From: Bacteroidales bacterium
Lineage (GTDB): Bacteria; Bacteroidota; Bacteroidia; Bacteroidales; Muribaculaceae
Reading direction: 5' to 3'
Assembly (NCBI GenBank): GCA_015061055.1
Contig: SUXH01000012.1
Location: 1 to 64,000 of the forward strand
Length of the DNA stretch: 64,000 nucleotides
The notes under the pieces are model-generated. The model made no database searches. It saw nothing but the letters and a program-made list of their open reading frames with translations, and was not told where the DNA came from. Both the position numbers and the translations under genes were made by a program. Within the stretch, counting starts at the first letter, position 1, and each line of letters opens with the position of its first letter. Of this stretch, positions 51,844-61,450 are shown piece after piece.

Positions 51844-52776
51844 TTATTTTTTAATTATGAATTCGAGAGGAATGTGTAGTCGAGATTCCCATGAATTTTC
51901 GTCGTGCGCGTGTCCCGGAAAGAACATACTACGGAAGTGAGCATTACCCCATCCTTTAGCTTTAAAAAGTTCGTCGATTTGACGTTGTAACGGAATATAT
52001 CCTGCATCAATAGTGCGGTCGCCACAGTCCATATAGATAAATGCCGTATTGGGATTAGGAAGGTGGTCGTTTAGGTAATCACGAAATGCCTTTGCCCACA
52101 CAGGAACTTCGGCAGGAGCATTGGTAGTTACAAGAGGAGAGTGAGTGGAAAGGCAAGCTGCACCTCCAAAGATATTAGGATATTCGCAAAGTGCATACAT
52201 TGAAATGAGTCCACCCATACTCGAGCCTGCAATGAATGTGTTCTCACGACTTGTGGCTGTAGAATAATTCTTGTCGATGAATGGCTTCAGCTCATCTACG
52301 ATAAATCGTAAGTAGTTGTCGGCTCCGAAATGGTTGATGTTGTATTTAGCCAATAGGGTGTCGCCTTCGGGTATATAATCAAGAGCTTTGCGTGGCATAT
52401 AGTCGTAAAGACGATATTCGGGGTGATTGTTGATGCCTACAACTATGAAAGGTCGAGTTCTGCCGTCCTTCTGAACAGCCTGAGCCACACTGTCAACGTT
52501 CCAACTTTGTTTGTTCCAAGAAGTGTTCTTGTCGAAAAGCATCTGTCCGTCGTGCATATAAAGTACTGCATATTTCTTGTTTGTGTCATATCCTTCAGGT
52601 AGCCATACCATCACGTCACGAGCTTGATAGTGTTTGGTTTCAAACATTGGATAGATGTCGAGAGTGCCGAAATCCACTTTTTGAGCATTGGGGATATCGG
52701 GTTGTTGCTTGTCGTTCTTGTTGTTGCAAGCTATGCACATCAATGCAATAAAAAATATTCCAAATATCTGTTTCAT
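51844..52776 (-). CDS. Exported alpha/beta-hydrolase, enterochelin esterase-like
   Basis: A 310-residue lipoprotein (lipobox MCIAC, Cys about 17). Esterase D/enterochelin esterase-type fold: YKKYAVLYMHDGQMLFDKN-like strand region (about 67-85), nucleophile elbow in FIAGSSMGGLISMYA (G-S-S-M-G, about 183-187), acid in IYMDCGDRTID, and catalytic His in FPGHAHDENSW near the end. Substrate cannot be told: siderophores, xylan esters or small acyl esters are possible. A single-gene unit, divergent from the EamA transporter. Confidence 0.85.
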   Translation of the reverse strand: MKQIFGIFFIALMCIACNNKNDKQQPDIPNAQKVDFGTLDIYPMFETKHYQARDVMVWLPEGYDTNKKYAVLYMHDGQMLFDKNTSWNKQSWNVDSVAQAVQKDGRTRPFIVVGINNHPEYRLYDYMPRKALDYIPEGDTLLAKYNINHFGADNYLRFIVDELKPFIDKNYSTATSRENTFIAGSSMGGLISMYALCEYPNIFGGAACLSTHSPLVTTNAPAEVPVWAKAFRDYLNDHLPNPNTAFIYMDCGDRTIDAGYIPLQRQIDELFKAKGWGNAHFRSMFFPGHAHDENSWESRLHIPLEFIIKK

Positions 52777-52831
52777 AAGTTGAATTTGTTGTTAATCGAT
52801 GTAAAATTACAAAGAATATAGGAAAGATTGT

Positions 52832-52839
52832 TATCTTTG
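52832..52839 (+). promoter_or_regulatory. -7 element of the EamA transporter gene
   Basis: TATCTTTG is an exact match about 29 bp before the ATG at 52869. Confidence 0.5.
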
Positions 52840-52868
52840 CCCAAAAAAAGTGCAAATTATAATAAATT

Positions 52869-53792
52869 ATGAATACATCTGCAATAAACGTAAAAGGCAA
52901 GTTTCAAGGGCATTTAGCTCTTTTATTTGCTAATTCTGCTTGGGGACTTATGGCTCCCATATCAAAAAGTTTGTTGAATATGGGCGTGATTTCACCTCTT
53001 GCATTGTCGGGGGTGCGCATCATGTGTGGAGCAATGCTGTTTTGGCTTGTGAGTGCGCTTGTGCCGGGTTCGGTGATTGAGAAAGAAAAGGTAGAAAAGA
53101 GTGATTTTATCAAGATATTCTTTGCGGGATTACTTGTGATAGCTGCCAATCAAATACTTGTGGTGCAGGGTATGAGCTACACAAGTCCGGTGGATGCTGC
53201 GGTGGTGTGTAGTACAACTCCAATATTCACACTTATTCTTGCTACATTTATATTGAAAGAGCGTCTCACTTCGTTCCGTCTGGGAGGTGTTGCGCTTGGC
53301 TTTGTTGCAGTGGTCGTGTTTTCGCTATGGGGAGAGCCCGATGTGTCGATGAATGTAACCAATCCTGTGCTTGGTAATGCGTTGTGTATTATTGCGCAGA
53401 TGTGTGGCGCAACATATCTTGTTGTTTTCGGTAAGTTGATAAGCAAATATTCTCCATTCACGATGATGAAATGGATGATGTTGATGTCGGCAGTGGTGAT
53501 AATGCCGTTCACTTTGGGTGATATTATGCAGATTGAATGGGCGTCGTTCCCACTTGAAGGCGTGTTGGAACTTGCTTATATCGTGGTGCTTGGTTCGTGC
53601 TTGTGCTACTTAATGATTCCATTTGCTCAACGCCGATTGAAACCCACAGTGATAGCTATGTATAATTATTTGCAACCTGTGGTGGCCACTCTTGTTTCGG
53701 TCGTTATAGGTATGGCTGTACTTGATGCTGTGAAAGTGGGTTCGGCTCTGCTTATTTTCCTTGCTGTGTGGATGGTGAGCAGAGAGCGATAA
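52869..53792 (+). CDS. EamA-family (DMT) transporter
   Basis: 307 residues with ten hydrophobic segments arranged as two EamA repeats (about 12-145 and 162-300). The N-terminal half has NSAWGLMAPISKSLLN and ITPLALSGVR-like features; the second half has YLVVFGKLISKYSPFTMMKWMM. Inner-membrane drug/metabolite exporter family; the substrate is unknown. The 3' end overlaps the convergent MATE gene by 41 bp. Confidence 0.9.
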   Translation: MNTSAINVKGKFQGHLALLFANSAWGLMAPISKSLLNMGVISPLALSGVRIMCGAMLFWLVSALVPGSVIEKEKVEKSDFIKIFFAGLLVIAANQILVVQGMSYTSPVDAAVVCSTTPIFTLILATFILKERLTSFRLGGVALGFVAVVVFSLWGEPDVSMNVTNPVLGNALCIIAQMCGATYLVVFGKLISKYSPFTMMKWMMLMSAVVIMPFTLGDIMQIEWASFPLEGVLELAYIVVLGSCLCYLMIPFAQRRLKPTVIAMYNYLQPVVATLVSVVIGMAVLDAVKVGSALLIFLAVWMVSRER

Positions 53793-55107
53793 AGAAAACA
53801 GCTATGCAGGTGATAGCTTCGCCTGCAGGTACTGCAAGCCAAATGCCGTCGCTTCCATAATAGATGGGTAGAATCCAATAGGCAAGCCCTAAAAAGAGGA
53901 ATCCACGCATTATGGTTATAATCATTGCAATCCCACTTTGCTCGATGCTTTGGAAATACATCACTGCCACAATGTTTATGGCACAAGGTACAAAGCATAA
54001 TGCATAGATGGGAAATCCTGCCGAGGCTATAGAATGAGCTGCCGAGGATGTGTCGACAAATAGTGAGGCTATCTCATTGCTATAAAGATAGGTTACGCCG
54101 AAAATCACTAAGCTACAGGCCACAGCCGACGTGATGGCTATGCGTGTGGCCGAGAATATACGTTTGCGATTGTGGATTCCATAGTTGTAGCTTATTATTG
54201 GCTGTGCAGATTGTGCTATAGCACTATCCACCATAAATATAATAGGGAAGAAATAACATGCTATACTGAATGCAGCTACTCCATTCTCACCAAGATAACT
54301 CATAAAAACAATATTGCCGACAAGCATCATAAAACTAAGAGCAAGTTCACCGAGAAAAGAAGGGAAACCGAGTGTGCAAATGCGTTTAATAGCGTGAGCG
54401 AGTCTTATGCCCGATTTTTTGAAAGAGATGGATTGGAAATGAAGTTGGTGTGAGTGTCGTGAAAGATAAGCGAGTGTCATTATGGCACCAATGAGAGAAC
54501 CTATGCTTGTGGCGATGGCTGCTCCCATAATTCCGAATTGGAATGGGAAAATGAAAAGATAATCAAGAACGAAATTTATTATTGCGGCAATTATGGAGCA
54601 TATCATTGCATATTTAGGCGCTCCGTCAAGTCGTACAAAGAAACTGCTTGATACGAGGAATGCGTTGCTTGCCGAGAAAGGAACAAATCCGAACATATAT
54701 AATCGAGCTTGTGGCATAAGGTTCTCGGAACATCCCAATAGAGTGAGCGATGTGTGTGGAAACATTAGTATTGCAGCCGAGCATAAAACAAGAAATGCTG
54801 TGGAGATGATAAGTGAAACCGACATATAATAACGAGCCTTGTTGGGCATACCTTGCGATAGACTTATGGAGGAAATGATAGAACCTCCCATACCAAACAT
54901 TAATCCTATGCCTGTGCCGAAAGTCCATATCGGAGCTACAATGTTTACGGCAGCCAAAGCGTCACTCCCCAAACCATTTCCTACAAAGATTCCGTCGGTG
55001 ATGATGAGGAGTACCGAGAACATCATTCCTGCCACTGTGGGGAAAAACAGTCGACTGAAAAGTTTTCCGATAGGTTCGTTGCCGTAATCTATGCTTGACT
55101 TACTCAT
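53752..55107 (-). CDS. MATE-family efflux transporter
   Basis: A 451-residue transporter with about 12 membrane helices in two homologous six-helix halves. Conserved MATE features are PTVAGMMFSVLLIITDGIFVGNGLGSDALAAVNIVAPI (about 19-55), the SLSQGMPNKARYY loop, the second-half FLGELALSFMMLVGNIVFMSYLGENGVAAFSIACYF and YNYGIHNRKR. It exports drugs or cations using Na+ or H+. It lies 76 bp downstream of the Ig-like lipoprotein gene on the same strand, so it may share its transcript. Confidence 0.92.
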   Translation of the reverse strand: MSKSSIDYGNEPIGKLFSRLFFPTVAGMMFSVLLIITDGIFVGNGLGSDALAAVNIVAPIWTFGTGIGLMFGMGGSIISSISLSQGMPNKARYYMSVSLIISTAFLVLCSAAILMFPHTSLTLLGCSENLMPQARLYMFGFVPFSASNAFLVSSSFFVRLDGAPKYAMICSIIAAIINFVLDYLFIFPFQFGIMGAAIATSIGSLIGAIMTLAYLSRHSHQLHFQSISFKKSGIRLAHAIKRICTLGFPSFLGELALSFMMLVGNIVFMSYLGENGVAAFSIACYFFPIIFMVDSAIAQSAQPIISYNYGIHNRKRIFSATRIAITSAVACSLVIFGVTYLYSNEIASLFVDTSSAAHSIASAGFPIYALCFVPCAINIVAVMYFQSIEQSGIAMIITIMRGFLFLGLAYWILPIYYGSDGIWLAVPAGEAITCIAVFFIALCSPSTQQGK

Positions 55108-55183
55108 AACTATAAAGTTGTATCAGGTATATAAAGTAATGAAACTCAATATGCCTAAAACATTTTATTTGCTTAAAAAGTTG

Positions 55184-57214
55184 TTATCGTTGTCGGAGTG
55201 TACGATTAGGATCAAAATTATTACGTGAATCTTGATACTTGTTGCCTGAGTAAGAATTATGCCCGCCGAAATTGGTCTCGAATTCATTTTCGTCATCATC
55301 TTCCTCTTCTTCGGTTGTTTCAGCCTTGTAATTTTGGGGCTTATTCTTTTTAATGCTGTTAGGCTTTTGAGAATCGATAGGTAATTCGTAGATGTTCCAA
55401 GATTGCTCAACGTCCCAATTTTGTTTCAAACTTAATCGTTTAGGATAGTAGTACACTTCTTCAGGTTGTAGGTGTTGGCTATAGTTGCCTGTGTCCCACT
55501 TTCCATTACCATTGCGATCAATAACTACTCGAGCATAATATTCTCCCGGTCTTATGTTGAAGAAATCAACACTATTGTTTTTTACCGGAGCTATATAGAC
55601 AGGGCTATCGCCTGAATTGAGTAATTCAACAAATGCACTATCGGTGAGGTTGATTTTGAAAAACAGGTTGGCGTATTCGTCGAGTGATTTCACTTTAAAT
55701 TCTTTTTTCAACGAGCCATTGTATAATCCGTATACGTCAAAAATTGACATAGAATCGATTGAGACTGAATATTGAGCTCCCGGTTCCCAATTATAATTGA
55801 GATTGAACTTGAGTAGTCCACCGATTGAATCACGTTCTATAGGAACTATGCCTAAGTCCTCCCATAAAGTATCAACTTTTATGCTTAGACGTGCACACTT
55901 GGGCGATATAGAATCGATAGGTGTTTCGCTTTTAAATCGCAGAGGGGCATATACGTCGATAATTGTATTACCGTTGATATCAAAATTGATGAGTTTAATT
56001 GGTGGAACGGAGTCGATTTCGGTAGTGTCGCCTCGTTCACGTCGTTTCTTTTTTTCTTCCTCGCGCTTTTTGCGTTCCTCTTCTTCTTTTTTCTTGTTTT
56101 TCTTTGCGTTTTTGACGTTGATGAAGATAGTGTCGTTGGTGAATATGCGGTTATCGAGCGTGTCGGTGTGCAGATAGCGCATATTTACTTGAATAGAGTC
56201 GGATTTTATAAGCGCAGAGTCAGTAATCCAATAGTTTAGAGTGTCGTTGTGTTGAGAATTGTCGAGAACAAACCATTCCTTCGAATTATCATAGCCTTCG
56301 GGTTTTAATACTTCGAGCGTGGGAAGCGAATCGCTTGGAGCCGAGAATATTATAGAGAAACGATGAGGTGCTGTGCGCTCGTTGTTCACGAGGTACAGCG
56401 ATTTGAATTCTTCGTTGAAAGATGACAGAAGAATGTCGTTGGGTAGGAATAGGGTGTGCTTGGCTTTAATTATGGTATCGGTTACCATTTGCGAGGTAAA
56501 CGTAGTGTCCATAGTTTCTATTTCGCTTGTGGTGGGGATGATAATTTCATCGAGGAAAGCGAGGTCTTCGGTTCGAGCAAACTTATAGTCGCGGTCGACA
56601 TCTTTGAGTGCAAAGATGTGATAGCGTCCGGGCTTGATGTTACGAATAGTGAATTGTCCCAAGTCGTTGGTGCGCGCTATGCGTTCGAATGGCATAGTGC
56701 GAAATGCAGAGTCGTCGAGGCATGAATGCAGTCCTACGAAAAACTCCTTTTGAGGTTCAAGGTCGCGGGCATTGAGTACGATTCCCGATACTTGCAGAGT
56801 ATCGATGGTGTCGCCGGTGGAGAATGCAAAAGAGAAATTATCGATAGGGTTGCCCTCGTTGTTGTCTTGAATGGCATCACTGAAGTCGATGACATAAGTA
56901 GTGTTGGGTTTCAAAGTGTCCTTTAACTCAATGTTGATATTCTTGCCATTGGCACGAATAATGGGGTTCTCTTTTTGCGCAGGCGATACCACAATCTTTG
57001 TGGATTGATCCTTCAACTTGATGTATTCATTAAAATTTATTTCCACCTTCGAGTTGTTGTAGTTGGTGGAATTGGGGGCAGGCGAACTTCCTGTGAATAG
57101 AGGAGGGTCGATGTCTTTAGGACCTCCTTCTGGTCGTCCTATGCTTGCGCACGAATATAGCAATCCGGCAATAAGGATTACAATGATAACGTATTTAGAG
57201 TTTTCTAATTTCAT
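55184..57214 (-). CDS. Ig-like (SbsA-type) domain lipoprotein
   Basis: 676 residues; lipobox LLYSC (Cys about 22) then CASIGRPEGGPKDIDPP, a start typical for this Bacteroidota family. A Big/SbsA-type Ig domain (about 35-135: PPLFTGSSPAPNSTNYNNSKVEINFNEYI...NFSFAFSTGDTID) is followed by more beta domains. A Lys/Glu-Arg-rich low-complexity linker lies near 375-395. A late beta-sandwich carries RVVIDRNGNGKWDTGNY, a DxNxNGxWD calcium-like loop. It is probably periplasmic or surface-exposed. The extreme C-terminus is acidic and Asn-rich. Function unknown. Confidence 0.8.
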   Translation of the reverse strand: MKLENSKYVIIVILIAGLLYSCASIGRPEGGPKDIDPPLFTGSSPAPNSTNYNNSKVEINFNEYIKLKDQSTKIVVSPAQKENPIIRANGKNINIELKDTLKPNTTYVIDFSDAIQDNNEGNPIDNFSFAFSTGDTIDTLQVSGIVLNARDLEPQKEFFVGLHSCLDDSAFRTMPFERIARTNDLGQFTIRNIKPGRYHIFALKDVDRDYKFARTEDLAFLDEIIIPTTSEIETMDTTFTSQMVTDTIIKAKHTLFLPNDILLSSFNEEFKSLYLVNNERTAPHRFSIIFSAPSDSLPTLEVLKPEGYDNSKEWFVLDNSQHNDTLNYWITDSALIKSDSIQVNMRYLHTDTLDNRIFTNDTIFINVKNAKKNKKKEEEERKKREEEKKKRRERGDTTEIDSVPPIKLINFDINGNTIIDVYAPLRFKSETPIDSISPKCARLSIKVDTLWEDLGIVPIERDSIGGLLKFNLNYNWEPGAQYSVSIDSMSIFDVYGLYNGSLKKEFKVKSLDEYANLFFKINLTDSAFVELLNSGDSPVYIAPVKNNSVDFFNIRPGEYYARVVIDRNGNGKWDTGNYSQHLQPEEVYYYPKRLSLKQNWDVEQSWNIYELPIDSQKPNSIKKNKPQNYKAETTEEEEDDDENEFETNFGGHNSYSGNKYQDSRNNFDPNRTLRQR

Positions 57215-57260
57215 ATACTATGTTTTGATATATTTTTACTATCGATAGGCAATAATTCGA

Positions 57261-57268
57261 CAAAGTTA
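57261..57268 (-). promoter_or_regulatory. -7 element of the Ig-like lipoprotein gene
   Basis: The minus strand reads TAACTTTG, an exact match 46 bp before the ATG at 57214. Confidence 0.5.
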
Positions 57269-57425
57269 CGAAAAATGAGTTATAAGTTGAAAAAGTTGTG
57301 AGTTAAAAGTTTAGTATATAACAATATTAAGGTGTAATATCGTGTTTTGGGTTATAAAAGTTAAAAATGTTGTACTAAAAATGGCGAAAAGCGGAGTTAA
57401 ATTTTTTCACTTGAATAATTTGATG

Positions 57426-57433
57426 TATATTTG
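57426..57433 (+). promoter_or_regulatory. -7 element of secDF
   Basis: TATATTTG is an exact match, predicted leader about 50 nt. Confidence 0.55.
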
Positions 57434-57490
57434 CAAGCTGTAAACTATATTTGAAAATTTTATAAACAAAATAATTAACTAAAATAACAG

Positions 57491-60355
57491 ATGCAAAGTA
57501 AAGGATTTATTAAAGTGTTGACTGTTGCACTGATTCTTGTGTGTGCATTCTATTTGTCATTCTCATTTGTGACAAGCCACTATGAAGGCATTGCTGCCGA
57601 TTATGCAAAGGCTAAAGCAAATACCGAAGATGTGTCAAATGATGCTTACAAGACTTATTACAAGCAATATGTTGACTCGCTTGCAAAGGAAAAAGTGTAT
57701 TTGGGATATTACACATTCCAGCAAGCAAGAGAAATGGAAGTGGGTCTTGGTCTTGACCTAAAGGGTGGTATGAACGTAACTCTTCAAATTTCGGTTCCCG
57801 ATATTTTGAGAGCTCTTTCAAACGAAAATCCTGATCCTAAGTTTAATGAAGCGTTGGCAATTGCTGAAAAGCAGCAAAAGAACAGTGCTGAAAAGGATTT
57901 TGTAGGTGTGTTCTGTCGTGAGTATAATAAACTTGCTCCAGAGGGAAGTTTGTATCAAATCTTCCGCGGTGTAGAAAAACTTCAAGTGGGTGCAAGCAAC
58001 TCCGACGTAGAAAAGGTGTTGAAAGATGAAGTTAACGCAATGGTTGACAACTCTTACAACGTTCTTCGTACACGTATCGACCGCTTTGGTGTAGTTTCTC
58101 CAAATATCCAAAAACTTGAAAGCACAGGTCGTATCCTTCTTGAACTTCCTGGTGTAAAGGAACCTGAACGTGTTATCAAGCTTCTAAAGGGTACTGCAAA
58201 CTTGGAATTCTATGAAACATATACAATCAACGACCTTCAAGGTGCATTGATGTCGCTTAATGCTACTACAGTGGCTCCTGTTGATACTACTGCAGCCGAT
58301 AGTGTTAAGAAAGAAACTCCAAAGAGCTTATTCCAAATGATGAATCAGGGTCGTGGCGGTGCTTCAATAGGTATTGTAGCGGTGAATGATACAGCTGCTG
58401 TGAATGCTATTCTTAATTCAGCTGAAGCTTATCGTCTTCTTCCTACTAACTTCAAGCCACGTTGGAGTGTTAAGTCAATCGACGACAGAGGTCAATACTA
58501 TGAACTTATCGCATTGAAGACAGTACAAGGAGGTCCTGTATTGACAGGTGATGTAGTGACTGATGCATCAAGCGAATTCGACCAAATGCAAGGTCAAGTG
58601 GTATCGATGAAGATGAATGACGAAGGTGCTCGTCAATGGGCTCGCATCACTCAACAAAACTTGAACAAGGCTATCGCAATCGTTCTTGATGACCAAGTAT
58701 ATTCATTCCCTAATGTAAATAGTGTAATCGAAGGTGGTAGCTCACAAATCACAGGTAACTTCACAGTGGAAGAAGCTAATGACTTGGCTAACGTGTTGAA
58801 GAGTGGTAAGATGGTGGCACGTGTTAACGTAGAAAGTATGAGCGTTATCGGTCCATCACTTGGTCGCGAAGCAATCGAAGCTGGTTTCTTGTCATTTATC
58901 GTAGCACTTGTGCTGTTGATGATCTTTATGGTGGCTATTTATGGCTTGTATCCTGGTCTTGTAGCTAACCTTGGTCTTATCTTGAACTTGTTTTTCACTC
59001 TTGGTATCTTGGCCTCAATTCAAGCAGTGCTTACATTGCCCGGTATTGCCGGTATCGTGCTTGCGATGGGTATGGCTGTGGATGCTAACGTGCTTATCTT
59101 TGAACGTACTAAGGAAGAACTTCGTGCAGGAAAGTCATTGAAGGCTGCTGTGGCTGATGGTTACAGCAATGCATTCTCTGCAATCTTCGACTCTAACTTA
59201 ACTACAGTCATCACAGCGTTGATATTGTTGCTTAATGGTTCAGGTCCTATCAAGGGCTTTGCTACTACATTGATTATCGGTATCGTTTGTTCATTCTTCA
59301 CAGCTGTGTTTGCAACTCGCTTGGTAATGGAAGCTATTGCAAACCGCAAAGATGCAACAAAGGTTACATTCAATACTAAGTTGTCGAAGGGTATGATGGA
59401 GAACGTTAAGTTCGACTTCATCGGTGCTCGTCCTAAAGTGTGGACAGTGGTTGCTATTCTTGTACTTGCAGTAGGTGTTCTTCTTGGGGTACGTCGTCTA
59501 AGCCCGGGTATCGATTTCTCAGGTGGTCGCAACTATACAGTTCAATTCGCTCAACCGGTAAGTACTGAAGAGTTGAAAGCACAACTTGCTCCATTGTTCC
59601 CTGAATCTAACTTGAGTGTAATTACTATCGATAATGATACTAAAGTGCGTGTTTCAACTAACTACAAGATAGATTCTACTGAAGATGGCGTAGATGATGA
59701 AATTATGCAAAAGCTATACGAAGGTCTTAAGTCTAAACTTAATGGTATGAGTTATGCTGAATTTAGTGTAGCCGATGAAACTCAAGGTGTTATTTCAAAT
59801 GAAAAGGTAGGTCCAAGTATTGCAAGCGATATGACTCGTGAAGCATGTTGGGCAGTATTCTTCTCATTGATCGCTATGGCTCTTTACATCTTGATTCGTT
59901 TCCGCAATATTGCATTCTCTGTTGGTGCGCTTTGCGCAGTAGCATTCACAGCATTCTTGGTGATTGGTTTCTATGGTTTGTATGGTATGTTCCCATTCTC
60001 TATGGAAGTTGACCAAAACTTTATCGCTGCAATCTTGACAATCATCGGTTATCAAGTGAACGATACAGTGGTTGTGTTTGACCGCGTACGTGAGTCTCGC
60101 ACATTGTATCCAAAGCAAGATCTTGCAACAACATTCAATCATGCTCTTAACAGCACATTGGCTCGTACTACAATGACATCAGTAAGTACATTGCTTGTGC
60201 TAATCGTGATCTTTGCTCTTGGTGGTGAATCAATCCGTAGCTTCGTGTTCGCAATGTCTCTTGGTGTGATCTTCGGTACTCTTGCTTCATTGTTCATTGC
60301 TGCTCCAGTGGCTTGCACAATGGCGATGCGTACAGACAAGAAAGCTACTAAGTAA
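57491..60355 (+). CDS. secDF: Protein translocase subunit SecDF (fused)
   Basis: A 954-residue fusion of SecD and SecF, as usual in Bacteroidota. The proteins use proton flow to pull secreted polypeptides from SecYEG. TM1 is at about 9-27. The SecD periplasmic region follows, with GLDLKGGMNVTLQI (P1 head) and VLRTRIDRFGVVSPNIQK. Then come VVSMKMNDEGARQWARITQQNLNKAIAIVLDD and a six-TM block with GIVLAMGMAVDANVLIFERTKEEL, the functional D-A-N-V motif. The SecF half starts about 640 with FDFIGARPKVW, RLSPGIDFSGGRNYTVQF and ends with IGYQVNDTVVVFDRVRE. It has a strong terminator. Confidence 0.97.
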   Translation: MQSKGFIKVLTVALILVCAFYLSFSFVTSHYEGIAADYAKAKANTEDVSNDAYKTYYKQYVDSLAKEKVYLGYYTFQQAREMEVGLGLDLKGGMNVTLQISVPDILRALSNENPDPKFNEALAIAEKQQKNSAEKDFVGVFCREYNKLAPEGSLYQIFRGVEKLQVGASNSDVEKVLKDEVNAMVDNSYNVLRTRIDRFGVVSPNIQKLESTGRILLELPGVKEPERVIKLLKGTANLEFYETYTINDLQGALMSLNATTVAPVDTTAADSVKKETPKSLFQMMNQGRGGASIGIVAVNDTAAVNAILNSAEAYRLLPTNFKPRWSVKSIDDRGQYYELIALKTVQGGPVLTGDVVTDASSEFDQMQGQVVSMKMNDEGARQWARITQQNLNKAIAIVLDDQVYSFPNVNSVIEGGSSQITGNFTVEEANDLANVLKSGKMVARVNVESMSVIGPSLGREAIEAGFLSFIVALVLLMIFMVAIYGLYPGLVANLGLILNLFFTLGILASIQAVLTLPGIAGIVLAMGMAVDANVLIFERTKEELRAGKSLKAAVADGYSNAFSAIFDSNLTTVITALILLLNGSGPIKGFATTLIIGIVCSFFTAVFATRLVMEAIANRKDATKVTFNTKLSKGMMENVKFDFIGARPKVWTVVAILVLAVGVLLGVRRLSPGIDFSGGRNYTVQFAQPVSTEELKAQLAPLFPESNLSVITIDNDTKVRVSTNYKIDSTEDGVDDEIMQKLYEGLKSKLNGMSYAEFSVADETQGVISNEKVGPSIASDMTREACWAVFFSLIAMALYILIRFRNIAFSVGALCAVAFTAFLVIGFYGLYGMFPFSMEVDQNFIAAILTIIGYQVNDTVVVFDRVRESRTLYPKQDLATTFNHALNSTLARTTMTSVSTLLVLIVIFALGGESIRSFVFAMSLGVIFGTLASLFIAAPVACTMAMRTDKKATK

Positions 60356-60377
60356 AATAATAATTGCCTAAAATAGT

Positions 60378-60408
60378 CGAGAGGCGCTCAAACTTTGAGT
60401 GCCTCTCG
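60378..60408 (+). terminator. Terminator after secDF
   Basis: CGAGAGGCGCTCA and TGAGTGCCTCTCG pair over 13 bp (one wobble). Confidence 0.8.
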
Positions 60409-60543
60409 TTGTGTTATTATCAAAGGAAGAAAAAGGATGTGCGGATGAAATTTGTTGATAATAAAACAAATTATTATTTTTGTGGAGCTAAATAGTGTGG
60501 TTATTAGCTGTTTATGAGCCCTAAAGGGCTTTGGATATAAAAG

Positions 60544-60572
60544 AAAAAACCGCTAAAGCTAGTGGTTTTTTT
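60544..60572 (-). terminator. Terminator after tRNA-Arg
   Basis: AAAAAACCGCT and AGTGGTTTTTT with an AAAGCT loop, directly beyond the tRNA 3' end. A second small hairpin (AGCCCTAAAGGGCT, 60517-60530) follows. Confidence 0.75.
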
Positions 60573-60573
60573 G

Positions 60574-60645
60574 TAGCTCCGAGGGGAATCGAACCCCTAT
60601 CTAAAGTTTAGGAAACTTCTATTCTATCCGTTGAACTACAGAGCC
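60574..60645 (-). tRNA. tRNA-Arg (CCT)
   Basis: The acceptor stem GGCTCTG pairs with CGGAGCT (two wobbles). The anticodon stem GAAGT/ACTTT encloses the loop TTCCTAA, giving anticodon CCT for AGG. The T-arm is GGGGTTCGATTCCCC. CCA is not encoded. Confidence 0.93.
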
Positions 60646-60715
60646 TTGTTTTAAAGGAGTAGGTGATGATTGCCAATATTGTATTTACTTATCTTTGCGC
60701 TCCTCTAATGTAAGG

Positions 60716-60723
60716 CAAAATTA
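60716..60723 (-). promoter_or_regulatory. -7 element for tRNA-Arg
   Basis: The minus strand reads TAATTTTG, an exact match about 71 bp upstream of the mature tRNA. Confidence 0.4.
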
Positions 60724-60859
60724 CAATATTTCTGTGATTTTGGCAAATATGGGATAGGTTTTGCCTGCAAATTTGCAGTAATAGATATTTTAATGAACGA
60801 AAATTGTTATCTTCGCAGAGGATAAATGAAAATTATTAACATCTAAATAAGGAAGAATT

Positions 60860-61438
60860 ATGAAAAAGAATCTTTTTGCTATTGTTGCCATCGTTATGGC
60901 ATTATCGCTGTCAAGTTGTAATTATAACACATTGGTAGAAAAACAAGAGGCTGTAGAAAGCGCTTGGTCGCAAGTCGAAAATGTGTATCAACGTCGTGCC
61001 GATCTTATTCCAAATCTTGTGAATACCGTAAAGGGTTATGCTGCTCACGAACAAGAAACTCTTGAGGGTGTGATTGAGGCTCGCTCGAAAGCTACACAAA
61101 TTACAGTGAGTGCCGACGATCTTACTGAAGAAAATATTAAGAGATTCCAGGCTGCTCAAGGTGAATTGCAACAAGCACTTGGAAAACTTCTTGCAATTAC
61201 CGAGAATTATCCCGATTTGAAAGCTAACGAGAACTTTCGTGATTTGCAAGCACAGCTTGAGGGTACTGAAAATCGTATCACAGTGGAACGCCAGAAGTTT
61301 AATGAAACGGTAAAAGATTATAATACGTCTATTCGTAAATTCCCAACCAATATATATGCAGGTTGGTTTGGTTTTGAGAAGAAGGGCTATTTTGAAGCTC
61401 AAGCCGGTGCTGAAAAAGCTCCCGAAGTGAAATTTTAA
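60860..61438 (+). CDS. lemA: LemA family protein
   Basis: 192 residues. N-terminal hydrophobic signal/anchor with a Cys in a lipobox-like LSSC (about 20), so it may be a lipoprotein. LemA helical domain follows: YNTLVEKQEAVESAWSQVENVYQRRADLIPNLVNTVKGYAAHEQETLE (about 22-70), QGELQQALGKLLAITENYPDLKANENF (about 95-121) and YNTSIRKFPTNIYAGWFGF (about 155-173). Function is unclear; it is often linked to membrane proteins and TPM genes. It heads the operon lemA-TPM-TPM, with the next gene 12 bp downstream. Confidence 0.92.
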   Translation: MKKNLFAIVAIVMALSLSSCNYNTLVEKQEAVESAWSQVENVYQRRADLIPNLVNTVKGYAAHEQETLEGVIEARSKATQITVSADDLTEENIKRFQAAQGELQQALGKLLAITENYPDLKANENFRDLQAQLEGTENRITVERQKFNETVKDYNTSIRKFPTNIYAGWFGFEKKGYFEAQAGAEKAPEVKF

Positions 61439-61450
61439 CATCAAAGGTAT

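Larger units (their letters stand above)
60356..60859. other. Intergenic region containing a terminator and tRNA-Arg
   Basis: 504 bp: the secDF terminator (60378-60408), a tandem pair of tRNA terminator hairpins (60517-60572), tRNA-Arg (60574-60645), its promoter element (60716-60723) and a near-match TATCTTCG (60808-60815) that may drive lemA. Confidence 0.75.
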
